From the NCBI RefSeq assembly GCF_003515065.1, contig NZ_QXGH01000016.1:153183-217182 (forward strand): 64,000 nt of DNA, in the 5' to 3' direction. How positions within the stretch are numbered: the first letter of the stretch is position 1; each line of letters begins with the position of its first letter. This DNA is from Nocardioides immobilis (GTDB taxonomy: Bacteria; Actinomycetota; Actinomycetes; Propionibacteriales; Nocardioidaceae). This document shows positions 23,866 through 32,413 of the stretch, piece after piece. The notes beneath the pieces were generated by a model. That model was not told the DNA's origin. It saw nothing but the letters and a program-made list of their open reading frames with translations, and did not search any database. Made by a program: the position numbers and the translations under genes.

Positions 23866-23938
23866 AGCCGCCTGTCGGAATCGAACCGACGACCTGCTCA
23901 TTACGAGTGAGCCGCTCTACCGACTGAGCTAAGGCGGC
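23866..23938 (-). tRNA. tRNA-Thr (anticodon CGT)
   Basis: On the minus strand GCCGCCT (5') pairs with AGGCGGC (3'), with discriminator U. The anticodon stem GCTCA/TGAGC encloses the loop CTCGTAA, giving CGT. The D arm GCTCAGTCGGTAGAGC and T arm GTCGGTTCGATTCCGAC are standard. CCA is not encoded. It is the integration target of the island to its left. Confidence 0.95.
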
Positions 23939-24002
23939 GTGCTGCCGGGGCAACAACCTGCGGAAGCATACCGGCGGCCCGGCGACGTCACGAAACCGGC
24001 GC

Positions 24003-25574
24003 TCAGCACTCCTTGCCGTCGGCGGGGACGGTGCCGTCGATCAGGTAGGCGTGGACGGCGTCGTCGATGCAGGCGTTGCCGCGGTTGTAGGCGGTGTGCC
24101 CGTCGCCGTCGCGGCTGAGCAGGACGCCGGACTCGAGCTGCTCGGCCATCGCGACGGCCTCCTGGTACGGCGTCGCCGGGTCGCGGGTGGTGCCGATGAC
24201 GACGATCGGGGCGGCGCCGGAGCCGTCGATCTCGATCGCGGGCTCGGTGGTCTCGAACGGGGTGCCGTGGCAGGTCACCAGGCTCCACGCGAACACCCGG
24301 CCGAAGGTCGGCGACGCCTCCTCGAACTCGTCGAAGTAGTCGGGCACCTCCTCGGCGGAGATCGACCACGGGTCGTCGAGGCAGTTGATGACACTGATCG
24401 CCTCGAGGCTGTTGTCGACGTACTCACCGTTTTCGCGCGAGCCGTAGAAGTCGGACAGGAACAGCAGGGTGCTCCCGTCCCCGGCGAGCGCCTCCTCGAG
24501 GGCAGTGTCGAGGATCGACCAGTTGTCCTTCGAGTAGAGAGGCAGGACCAGGCCGTAGAACGCGTTGCCCACGGTGAGGTCGCGCTCCTCGTTGGTCGGC
24601 AGCGGCTCGGCGTCGATGTCGGCGAGCAGGTCGTCGATCGTCTGCAGACCCTCGTCGACGGTGTCGCCGAGGAAGCAGTCGCCGCCGTCGACGCAGTCCT
24701 CCAGGTAGGCGCGCAGCGCGGTCTCGAAGCCCTCGGCCTGGCTCAGCGAGCCCTCGAGCGTCGGCAGGCTCGGGTCGACCGCGCCGTCGAGCACGAACCG
24801 GCCGACGTTCGCGGGGAAGATCTCGGCGTACGTCGCGCCGAGGCGGGTGCCGTAGGAGAACCCGAAGTAGGGCAGCTTCTGCTCGCCGAGCGCGGCCCGG
24901 AGCACGTCCATGTCGCGCGCGACCTCGATCGTGGACACGTGGGCGGCGAGGTCACCGGTCTTCTCCTCACAACCCGACCAGAACTCCTCCTGGTGGGCGA
25001 CGACGTCGCGCTCCTCGCGCCGGTCGTCCGGGTCCGGATCGGCCGCGATGTAGGCGTCGAGGTCGGCGTCGGTCAGGCAGTCGACCGGGCTGGAGTCGCC
25101 GGTGCCGCGCGGGTCGAAGCCGACGATGTCGTAGCGGGCACGGAGCTCCTGCCCGAAGTAGCCGTCGGCCTCCTCGGCGGTGCTGGTGCCGGGCGCTCCG
25201 GGGCCGCCCGGGTTGACGACCAGGGAGCCGATCCGATCACCCGTCGCCGGTGCCATCTCGAGCGCGATGTCGATGGTCTCGCCGGTCGGCTCGGCGTAGT
25301 CGACCGGGACCTCCAGCGTCCCGCACTGGTTCGACCCGCACGACTCCCACGCGATCTGCTGGCCGTAGAAGGACTCCAGCCCGGCGGGAACCTCCCCGGT
25401 GTCCGGCGGCGTCGAGGACTCGGACTGCGTATCTGAAGGGGCCTCGGACGTCGAGTCCTGGTCGGCGCTGCTGTCGTCGTTGTCGTCCCCCGTGACCAGC
25501 ACGACCGCCACAGTGGCGCCGGCAGCGATCACCAGCGCCCAGATGACGATGATCGCCACGATCAGCTTCTTCAA
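24003..25574 (-). CDS. Alpha/beta-hydrolase, tripeptidyl aminopeptidase/SlpD-like (S33)
   Basis: A 523-residue surface-anchored or secreted peptidase. Residues 1-30 (KKLIVAIIVIWALVIAAG) form a membrane anchor, followed by an acidic Ser/Thr linker. The hydrolase domain carries the oxyanion region VNPGGPGAPG, FDPRGTGDS, the nucleophile GFSYGTRLG, the acid in IGTTRDPATPY and the histidine in DGDGHTAYN. Relatives release N-terminal tripeptides. TTG 25574 is chosen because GAGGAG lies 7-8 bp upstream and the anchor begins there. It lies 32 bp after the holB stop. Confidence 0.85.
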   Translation of the reverse strand: MKKLIVAIIVIWALVIAAGATVAVVLVTGDDNDDSSADQDSTSEAPSDTQSESSTPPDTGEVPAGLESFYGQQIAWESCGSNQCGTLEVPVDYAEPTGETIDIALEMAPATGDRIGSLVVNPGGPGAPGTSTAEEADGYFGQELRARYDIVGFDPRGTGDSSPVDCLTDADLDAYIAADPDPDDRREERDVVAHQEEFWSGCEEKTGDLAAHVSTIEVARDMDVLRAALGEQKLPYFGFSYGTRLGATYAEIFPANVGRFVLDGAVDPSLPTLEGSLSQAEGFETALRAYLEDCVDGGDCFLGDTVDEGLQTIDDLLADIDAEPLPTNEERDLTVGNAFYGLVLPLYSKDNWSILDTALEEALAGDGSTLLFLSDFYGSRENGEYVDNSLEAISVINCLDDPWSISAEEVPDYFDEFEEASPTFGRVFAWSLVTCHGTPFETTEPAIEIDGSGAAPIVVIGTTRDPATPYQEAVAMAEQLESGVLLSRDGDGHTAYNRGNACIDDAVHAYLIDGTVPADGKEC

Positions 25575-25606
25575 GGTCCGTCTCCTCAGTTGCGGTCTGC
25601 CAGTGG

Positions 25607-26761
25607 TCAGTGCGGGTCGGGGACCCGCAGCGCCACCATCATCGACTCCAGCGCCAGCGCGACCGGCACGTTGAACTCCAACATCTGTTCCCGCGCCTCG
25701 AAGATCCAACCGATCCGTCTCAGGTTCAGCTCGGCCGACGACGACTGCGCGATCCGTTCGACATCGGCCCGGATGTCCTCGTTGACCAGCTCGCCGGGCG
25801 CGCCGGTCGCGAGCGCGATCGCGTCGCGGTAGACCGAGACCAGGTCGATCAGCCCCCGGTCGACGACGTCAAGCTGACGGCGCTTGGCCCGGGTCTTCTG
25901 CGCGGTCTCGAGGTCCCGCAGGGCGGGGGCGTACTCCCGCGGCCGGCGACCGCGCTCGACGACGCCGTACGCCGTGTCGAGGTCGGTCTTCTCCTTCGCG
26001 TCGAGGACGGCGGTGATCTCGTCGGCCTCCGCCTTCGCGACCTCGGCGAGCCGGGCCGCCGCCGCCAGGCACGCGCCGAGCGAGGTCAGCCGGGCCGGGA
26101 GCCCGACCACGTCCTGGCGCCGGTCGCGCACCGCGTCGTCGAAGGCGAGCGCCTTGGCGCGGCCGATGTGGCCCTGGCTGGCGCGGGCGGCGTACGACGC
26201 GCGCCCGGCCTCACAGCCCAGCGACTGCAGGAAGCCGGCGACGTCGGCGGCCGTCGGGGTGCTCAGCGACACCAGCCGGCAGCGGGACCGGATGGTCGGC
26301 AGCACGTCCTCGACCGTCGGTGCGCACAGCATCCAGACGGTGCGGGGGGTGGGCTCCTCGATCGCCTTGAGGAGGGCGTTGCACGCCTGCTCCGTGAGCC
26401 GGTCGGCGTCCTCGACGATGAGGATCTGCCATCGCTTGCCCATCGGCGTCAGCGATGCGCGGCGCACCAGGTCACGCACCTCCTTGACGCCGATCGTCAG
26501 CTTCTCGGTGCGGATCAGGGCGACGTCGGCGTGGCTCCCGGCGAGGGCCGTGCGGCAGTCGTGGCAGTCCGCCGGGCAGGCAGGGCCGAGGCCGCCGTGC
26601 TCGCACTGGAGAGCAGCCGCGAAGGCGACCGCGGTGTTGGAGCGCCCCGATCCCGGCGGTCCGGTGAACAGCCAGGCGTGGCTCATGCCCTGCCCGGCCA
26701 CGGCCGTCTGCAGCGTCTCGATGACCGGGCGCTGGCCGACCAGGCTGGTCCAGACGCTCAT
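25607..26761 (-). CDS. holB: DNA polymerase III subunit delta'
   Basis: A 384-residue clamp-loader subunit. The N-terminal AAA+ region has a degenerate P-loop GPPGSGRSNT, a zinc-binding stretch C-PADCHDC, and the delta' signature LLKAIEEP with SRCRLVSL. Delta' does not need ATP hydrolysis, consistent with the arginine in place of the P-loop lysine. ATG 26761 overlaps the tmk stop (ATGA), the common tmk-holB arrangement. Confidence 0.93.
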   Translation of the reverse strand: MSVWTSLVGQRPVIETLQTAVAGQGMSHAWLFTGPPGSGRSNTAVAFAAALQCEHGGLGPACPADCHDCRTALAGSHADVALIRTEKLTIGVKEVRDLVRRASLTPMGKRWQILIVEDADRLTEQACNALLKAIEEPTPRTVWMLCAPTVEDVLPTIRSRCRLVSLSTPTAADVAGFLQSLGCEAGRASYAARASQGHIGRAKALAFDDAVRDRRQDVVGLPARLTSLGACLAAAARLAEVAKAEADEITAVLDAKEKTDLDTAYGVVERGRRPREYAPALRDLETAQKTRAKRRQLDVVDRGLIDLVSVYRDAIALATGAPGELVNEDIRADVERIAQSSSAELNLRRIGWIFEAREQMLEFNVPVALALESMMVALRVPDPH

Positions 26762-27414
26762 ACCGGCTCCTGCTTGGCCTGGCCGAGCAGCGGAGCGACC
26801 CGCTCGCGGATCGCGGCCGCGATCTCGTCGATGTCGGCCCGGGCGTCGAGCACCAGGTAGTGGTCGACGTCCGCGGCCGCGAGGTCCAGGAACGCCTGCC
26901 GCACCCGCTGGTGGAACGCGAGCGACTCCCCCTCGATCCGGTCGCGCTCGCTGAACCGGCCGAGCCCGGCCTCCGGCTCGAGGTCGAGCACCACGGTCAG
27001 GTGCGGGCGCAGGTCACCGGTCGCCCAGCGCGCCACGTGCTCGAGCTCGGCGGGGTCGAGCGAGCGGCCGGCGCCCTGGTAGGCCAGCGCGGAGTCGACG
27101 TACCGGTCGGTGATGACGACCTCGCCCCGCGCCAGAGCCGGCAGCACCACGGTCTCGACGTGCTCGGCCTTGTCGGCCGCGTAGAGCAGCGCCTCGGTGC
27201 GGTCGTCGAGGTCGCCGGTCTCGGGGCTCAGCACGATCCGGCGTACCTCCTTGCCGACCACGGTGTCGCCCGGCTCGAAGGTCAGGCGTACGGCGTACCC
27301 CTCCGCGCGGAGCGCGTCGCCGAGCAGCCGGGACTGGGTCGACTTGCCCGACCCCTCCCCGCCCTCGAAGCACACGAACACCCCGGTGTCGGTGTAACGG
27401 CCGAGCCATCCCAT
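26758..27414 (-). CDS. tmk: Thymidylate kinase
   Basis: A 218-residue kinase phosphorylating dTMP. The P-loop GGEGSGKST is at about residues 18-26, the DRY motif is in ITDRYVDSALAYQG, and the lid region reads RFSERDRIEGE. ATG 27414 is chosen; the N-terminal extension before GVFVCFEGG is short and the ribosome site is weak. Coupled to holB downstream. Confidence 0.93.
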   Translation of the reverse strand: MGWLGRYTDTGVFVCFEGGEGSGKSTQSRLLGDALRAEGYAVRLTFEPGDTVVGKEVRRIVLSPETGDLDDRTEALLYAADKAEHVETVVLPALARGEVVITDRYVDSALAYQGAGRSLDPAELEHVARWATGDLRPHLTVVLDLEPEAGLGRFSERDRIEGESLAFHQRVRQAFLDLAAADVDHYLVLDARADIDEIAAAIRERVAPLLGQAKQEPV

Positions 27415-27482
27415 GAGGAAGAACCTACGGTGCAGGCCCGACGATCGGCGACGGTGGTCGGCCCACGGCGGGTCAGTGCGGG

Positions 27483-28325
27483 TCAGCCCCCGTGGCGACC
27501 GGGACCGATGGCAGCGGTGACGGCCGCGGCGTACGCCTCGTAGCCGGCGGCGTTCGGGTGGAACGCGCCGGGCTCGAGCGACCCGTCCGGCCGCAGCAGG
27601 CCGAGGATCCACGGCTCCGGCGCGTTCACGCCGTGGCCGTCGAAGCGGTGCGTCACGTCGACGTAGTCGAAGCCGTGCTCCTCCGCCGCGGCCCGCAGCG
27701 CGGCGTTCAGCACGTCGGCGCCGTCGTTGAGGGACTGCTGCTCACCCTGCGACGCGCCGAGGTAGCTGCCGTGGTCCGGCGAGAACAGCCGGGGGTAGCC
27801 GGTCACGATCACCCGCGCCTCCGGCGCAGCGGCGGCGACCTGGTCGTGGAGCGTGTCGAGCTGCGCCGGAAGGTCGCTGCCGATCCGGCCGAGGATCATC
27901 TCGGTGGTGCGCGCGCAGTCGGTGTCGGCGCGGAGGAGGCACGCCCCCACGGCGTCCGACCAGCCGATGTCGTTGCCACCGATGCTGAGCAGGACTAGGT
28001 CGCTCTCCGCGTCGAGGGCGGACAGCTGCCCGCCCTCGATCAGCGAGGTCGTGGTCGCGCCGGCGCAGGCGACGAAGTCGTCGAGCGCGAGCCGCTGCCG
28101 GCCGTCCACGAGCACGCCGTACGCCGACTCCGACCGGCCGCAGGCGGTGTACGGCGGCACGCCGTAGCCCGATCCGTAGGAGTCACCGAGCACGTCGTAC
28201 TGCACGCGCTCCGGCGCCTCGGCCCCGAGCCGGTCCGGCACGGGTGCCGACGAGGCAGCGGACACGAGCAGCAGCGGAGCGAACAGGAACAACGCGGCCG
28301 CGGCCGAGCGACGGGGACGGATCAT
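27483..28325 (-). CDS. Secreted SGNH/GDSL hydrolase
   Basis: A 280-residue exported lipase/esterase. The signal peptide is residues 1-27 (ALFLFAPLLLVSAASSAP). Block I is GDSYGSGYG with the catalytic serine, block III is SIGGNDIGW, and block V is FHPNAAGY with the catalytic histidine. Four cysteines suggest disulfides, as in Streptomyces lipases. Substrate unknown. It stands alone between tmk and topA. Confidence 0.88.
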   Translation of the reverse strand: MIRPRRSAAAALFLFAPLLLVSAASSAPVPDRLGAEAPERVQYDVLGDSYGSGYGVPPYTACGRSESAYGVLVDGRQRLALDDFVACAGATTTSLIEGGQLSALDAESDLVLLSIGGNDIGWSDAVGACLLRADTDCARTTEMILGRIGSDLPAQLDTLHDQVAAAAPEARVIVTGYPRLFSPDHGSYLGASQGEQQSLNDGADVLNAALRAAAEEHGFDYVDVTHRFDGHGVNAPEPWILGLLRPDGSLEPGAFHPNAAGYEAYAAAVTAAIGPGRHGG

Positions 28326-28367
28326 GCAAGGACAGTACGTCGCACCACGTAAGCGCCGCGGACGCCG

Positions 28368-31070
28368 TCAGGTCTTCTTCGCGGCCTTCTTCGCGGGCGC
28401 CTTCTTGGCCGTCTTCTTCGCAGCAGCCTTCTTGGCCGGTGCCTTCTTCGCGCCGCGCTTGGCCGCCTTCTTGGCCGGTCCCTTCTCGCGCCGCTCGGCG
28501 AGCAGCTCGGCGGCCCGCTCGAGGGTGATCGCCTCGACCGAGTCGTCCTTGCGGAGCGTGGCGTTGTACTCACCGTCGGTGACGTACTCGCCGAACCGGC
28601 CGGCCTTCACCACGATCGGCTGGCCCGACACCGGGTCGTTGCCGAGCTCCTTGAGCGGCGGCGCCGCCGCGGCCCGACCGCGCTGCTTGGGCTGGGCGTA
28701 GATCGCCAGTGCCTCGTCGAGCGTGATCGTGAAGAGCTGGTCCTCCGTGGTGAGCGACCGCGAGTCGGTGCCCTTCTTGAGGTACGGCCCGTAGCGACCG
28801 TTCTGGGCCGTGATCTCCTCGCCGTCCTCGGCAGCGCCGACCACGCGCGGCAGCGACAGCAGCTTCACCGCGTCGGCCAGCGAGATCGTGTCGAGCGACA
28901 TCGACTTGAAGAGCGAGCCGGTGCGCGGCTTGGCACTCTTGGGAGCGTCCTCGGGGAGCTCCTCGGTGACGAACGGGCCGTACCGGCCGTTCTTGGCGAT
29001 GACCCGCAAACCCGTCTCCGGGTGGTTGCCGAGCTCGATCTCCTCGCCCGCCGGGTTGGCCAGCAGCTCCTTCGCCTTCGCGAGGGTCAGCTCGTCGGGC
29101 GGCAGGTCGTCGGGCACGTTGGCGCGCTTCGCCGCCGGCGCACCGTCGTCGCCCGGTCCCTCGAGGTAGGGGCCGTACTTGCCGACCCGCAGCGCGATCC
29201 CCTCCTCGGGATCGCCGACCGGGAAGGTCGCGAGCTCCTTGGCGTCGATGTCGCCCAGCCCGTCGACGAGCGGCTTGAGGCCGGCGAGCTTCTCGGACCC
29301 GTAGTAGAACTCGGTGAGCTCGGTGACCCGGTCCTTCTCGCCGCGCGCCACGTCGTCGAGGACGGTCTCCATCAGCGCGGTGAAGTCGTAGTCGATGAGC
29401 CGGGTGAAGTGCTCCTCGAGCAGCCGGACCACGGAGAACGCGATCCAGGCCGGCACCAGCGCGGTGCCCTTCTTGTAGACGTAGCCGCGGTTGAGGATGG
29501 TGCCGATGATCGAGGCGTACGTCGACGGCCGGCCGATCTGGCGGTCCTCGAGCTCCTTGATCAGGGTGGCCTCGGTGTAGCGGCTCGGCGGCTTGGTCTC
29601 GTGGCCGTTCGCGCTGAGCGACGCCGCCGAGACCGGGTCGCCCTCGGAGAGCGCCGGCAGCCGGGTCTCCTGGTCGTCCTTCGCGGCACCCTCGTCGGTG
29701 CCCTCGACGTACGCCTTGAGGAAGCCGTGGAACGTGATCACCCGGCCGGAAGCGGAGAAGACGACGTCTGTAGCCGCTTCCCCGTGAAGCCGGGCGAGAC
29801 CGCCGAGCCGGACCGACACGCTCTGGCCGACCGCGTCCTTCATCTGGGAGGCGACGGTGCGCATCCAGATCAGCTCGTAGAGCCGGAACTGGTCGCCGGT
29901 CAGGCCGGTCTGCGCCGGGGTGCGGAACGACTCACCGGCGGGCCGGATCGCCTCGTGCGCCTCCTGGGCGTTCTTGACCTTGCTGGTGTAGGTCCGCGGG
30001 GAGTCCGGCAGGTACTCCGCGCCGTACAGCTCGCGCACCTGCGACCGGGCGGCCTCGATGGCGCCCCCGGACAGGGTGGTCGAGTCGGTACGCATGTAGG
30101 TGATGAAGCCGTTCTCGTACAGCCGCTGGGCGACCGACATCGTCACGCTGGCGCCCATGCCGAGCTTGCGGCTCGCCTCCTGCTGGAGGGTGGTCGTCCG
30201 GAACGGCGCGTACGGCGACCGCTTGTAGGGCTTGGCCTCCACCGAGCGGACGTCGTACGACGACTCGGCGAGCGCCGACACCAGCGACTCGGCACGTGCC
30301 CGGTCGAGGTGCACCACCTCGGCCCGGCCCTTGAGCTGGCCGTCGGGACCGAAGTTGCTGCCGGAGGCGACCCGGGTGCCGTCGAGCGAGTAGAGCTTCG
30401 CGGGGAACATCCGCTGGTCGTGCTTGCTGCCGGCGTCGAACGTGCCCTCGAGGTCCCAGTACGACGCGACCCGGAACGCCATCCGCTCCTTCTCGCGGTC
30501 GACGACCAGCCGGGTCGCCACCGACTGGACGCGGCCTGCGGAGAGCCCGGACATGACCTTGCGCCACAGCACGGGGGAGACCTCGTAGCCGTAGAGCCGG
30601 TCGAGGATCCGCCGGGTCTCCTGCGCCTCGACCAGGTCCATGTCGAGGTCGCGCGGGTTGGCGGCCGCCTCCTGGATCGCGGCCTTGGTGATCTCGTGGA
30701 AGACCATCCGCTTCACGGGGATGTTCTTCGGCTTCAGCTCGTCGAGGAGGTGCCAGGCGATGGCCTCTCCCTCGCGGTCCTCATCGGTGGCGAGGTAGAG
30801 CTCGTCGGCGTCCTTGAGCAGTCCCTTGAGCTTGGAGATGTGCGACTTCTTGTCGCGTGGCACGACGTAGTAGGGCGTGAAGTCGTGCTCGACGTCGATC
30901 GCCAGCCGTCCCCAGGGCTGGTCCTTGATCTTCGCGGGGGTGTCGGCGGCGTTGTTCGGGAGGTCACGGATGTGACCGATCGAGGACTCGACGACATAGC
31001 CGTCGCCGAGGTACCCGCCGATCGTGCGGGCCTTGGCCGGTGACTCGACGATCACCAACTTATGTGGCAC
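28368..31070 (-). CDS. topA: DNA topoisomerase I
   Basis: A 900-residue type IA topoisomerase that relaxes negative supercoils. The TOPRIM part has VIVESPAKARTI and DEDREGEAIAWHLL, and the active tyrosine is in GFITYMRTDST. The C-terminal part has at least four NGRYGPY/KYGPYL-type repeats without zinc cysteines, then a Lys/Ala-rich tail (AKKAPAKKAAAKK) typical of actinobacteria. I prefer GTG 31070 (VPHKLVIVES), where the family begins; GTG 31091 in frame would add seven residues. Confidence 0.95.
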   Translation of the reverse strand: MPHKLVIVESPAKARTIGGYLGDGYVVESSIGHIRDLPNNAADTPAKIKDQPWGRLAIDVEHDFTPYYVVPRDKKSHISKLKGLLKDADELYLATDEDREGEAIAWHLLDELKPKNIPVKRMVFHEITKAAIQEAAANPRDLDMDLVEAQETRRILDRLYGYEVSPVLWRKVMSGLSAGRVQSVATRLVVDREKERMAFRVASYWDLEGTFDAGSKHDQRMFPAKLYSLDGTRVASGSNFGPDGQLKGRAEVVHLDRARAESLVSALAESSYDVRSVEAKPYKRSPYAPFRTTTLQQEASRKLGMGASVTMSVAQRLYENGFITYMRTDSTTLSGGAIEAARSQVRELYGAEYLPDSPRTYTSKVKNAQEAHEAIRPAGESFRTPAQTGLTGDQFRLYELIWMRTVASQMKDAVGQSVSVRLGGLARLHGEAATDVVFSASGRVITFHGFLKAYVEGTDEGAAKDDQETRLPALSEGDPVSAASLSANGHETKPPSRYTEATLIKELEDRQIGRPSTYASIIGTILNRGYVYKKGTALVPAWIAFSVVRLLEEHFTRLIDYDFTALMETVLDDVARGEKDRVTELTEFYYGSEKLAGLKPLVDGLGDIDAKELATFPVGDPEEGIALRVGKYGPYLEGPGDDGAPAAKRANVPDDLPPDELTLAKAKELLANPAGEEIELGNHPETGLRVIAKNGRYGPFVTEELPEDAPKSAKPRTGSLFKSMSLDTISLADAVKLLSLPRVVGAAEDGEEITAQNGRYGPYLKKGTDSRSLTTEDQLFTITLDEALAIYAQPKQRGRAAAAPPLKELGNDPVSGQPIVVKAGRFGEYVTDGEYNATLRKDDSVEAITLERAAELLAERREKGPAKKAAKRGAKKAPAKKAAAKKTAKKAPAKKAAKKT

Positions 31071-31193
31071 GAGGTCTACTTTTCCCTTCACATGCTGCCG
31101 AGCAGGCTACTTCTCACTGAGCTCAGGTGTTGCTTCCGGTCGGTCGGAGCCCTTCCGAGCGGGCTCACGGCCCAAGACGGTAGCGCGTCTTGT

Positions 31194-31220
31194 CCAGCCC
31201 CCCGGCCCCCGAGGGGCTGG
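31194..31220 (-). terminator. Hairpin terminator after the DUF2510 gene
   Basis: CCAGCCCC (31194-31201) pairs with GGGGCTGG (31213-31220). It lies 20 bp past the stop of the minus-strand DUF2510 gene and before topA, so it should separate the two transcripts. Confidence 0.6.
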
Positions 31221-31240
31221 ATGGACGGTCTCGAGGGTCT

Positions 31241-32398
31241 TCAGTCCACCAGGATCCGGTCGACCATCGACGCCTGCAGGTCGAGCAGCTCCTGGTCGCC
31301 GATGGGCACCTGGGAGATGTAGAGACCGAACATGTCGGGATCGCCCATGTCGACGACGATCACCTGGGCGATGTCGCCCTCGGTCTCGAGGTCCGCGTTG
31401 TCGACCCTGATCTCGACGGTGAGCTGGTAGGCGTCGGTGCCGTCCACCGTGATCTCGCCCGAGCTGACCTCGGTGCGCCCGGAGACGTCGGAGTACTGGT
31501 CCGGTGACTCGATCATGCAGGTCATCACGACCTCGGCAGCCGTGGCCGGATCGTCGAAGCCGTTGGCCTTGCGCAGCCCGCCGACCCCGAAGATCGAGAA
31601 CCAGCTGGTCTGCGCCTCCGGGTTCTCCTCGACCGTCCGGACCAGCGGCGTGAAGTCGTCGGCCCAGGCGAACGCGGGGGCGAACAGGACCTCCGGCTTG
31701 AAGCCGGCCGGGATCGGGATCGACAGGGCGCCCCCGCTGATGCGTTCGGCGTTGCGTCGCGGCGTCACCGACGGCTCGGGGATCCCCCCGGTGCACTGGG
31801 TCGACGGCGGAGCGGTGGTGCCCGTGCTGCCCTCGGTGCCCTCAGTGCCATCGGTAGCCGTCGACTCCTCGGTGGGGTCGGACGACTCGGTCTCGTCGGT
31901 GGCGGAGTCGGTCGCGCTGGTGCTGTCCCCGGCCTCGTTGTCGCCGTCGTCGTCATCGCCGGTCAGCGCGCGGACCCCGAAGAACCCGCCCGCGCTCAGA
32001 AGGATCAGCACCAGCACGGCCGCGACGACCAGCAGGACCGTCTTGGCCGACCCGCCGGATCCACCCGTCGGGGGCGCCGGGGGGAACCCGCCGCCGTACG
32101 GCGGCTGCTGTCCGTAGCCGCCGGGCGCGGGCGGCGTGCCTGCGCCGTACCCGGGCGTCGGGACCTGGCCGTACGACGACGGCGGTGCCCCTGCTCCGCC
32201 GGCGACCACCGTCGGCGGCTGCTGCGAGGGCGACGAGGCGGGCGGCCGGGGCGCCGCAGGCGGCGGCGGTGCCGCCCGGGGCGGAGGCGGGGGTGCGTAC
32301 GGGTCGCTGGTCGTCTCCTGGCTCCAGGCGGCGCCGTCCCAGAAGCGGTAGGTCTGGGGCTGACCAGCAGGGTCGGGGTACCAGCCGGCTTGAGTCAC
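31241..32398 (-). CDS. DUF2510 membrane-anchored protein with extracellular domain
   Basis: A 385-residue protein. The N-terminal DUF2510 motif is AGWYPDPAGQPQTYRFWDG, followed by a Pro/Gly-rich cytoplasmic stretch, one membrane helix near residues 118-142 (VLLVVAAVLVLILLSAGGFF), a Ser/Thr/Asp/Glu linker and a C-terminal domain of about 180 residues that I do not recognise. DUF2510 is common in actinobacterial envelope proteins. Its start lies 15 bp from the stop of the methyltransferase gene upstream. Confidence 0.8.
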   Translation of the reverse strand: MTQAGWYPDPAGQPQTYRFWDGAAWSQETTSDPYAPPPPPRAAPPPPAAPRPPASSPSQQPPTVVAGGAGAPPSSYGQVPTPGYGAGTPPAPGGYGQQPPYGGGFPPAPPTGGSGGSAKTVLLVVAAVLVLILLSAGGFFGVRALTGDDDDGDNEAGDSTSATDSATDETESSDPTEESTATDGTEGTEGSTGTTAPPSTQCTGGIPEPSVTPRRNAERISGGALSIPIPAGFKPEVLFAPAFAWADDFTPLVRTVEENPEAQTSWFSIFGVGGLRKANGFDDPATAAEVVMTCMIESPDQYSDVSGRTEVSSGEITVDGTDAYQLTVEIRVDNADLETEGDIAQVIVVDMGDPDMFGLYISQVPIGDQELLDLQASMVDRILVD

Positions 32399-32413
32399 GG
32401 AGCCCAGTCTGCC

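Noticed and set aside
23544..23927. A 127-residue coding gene in the island
   Set aside because: It runs through the tRNA terminator and into tRNA-Thr antisense; only the first 30 residues look protein-like.
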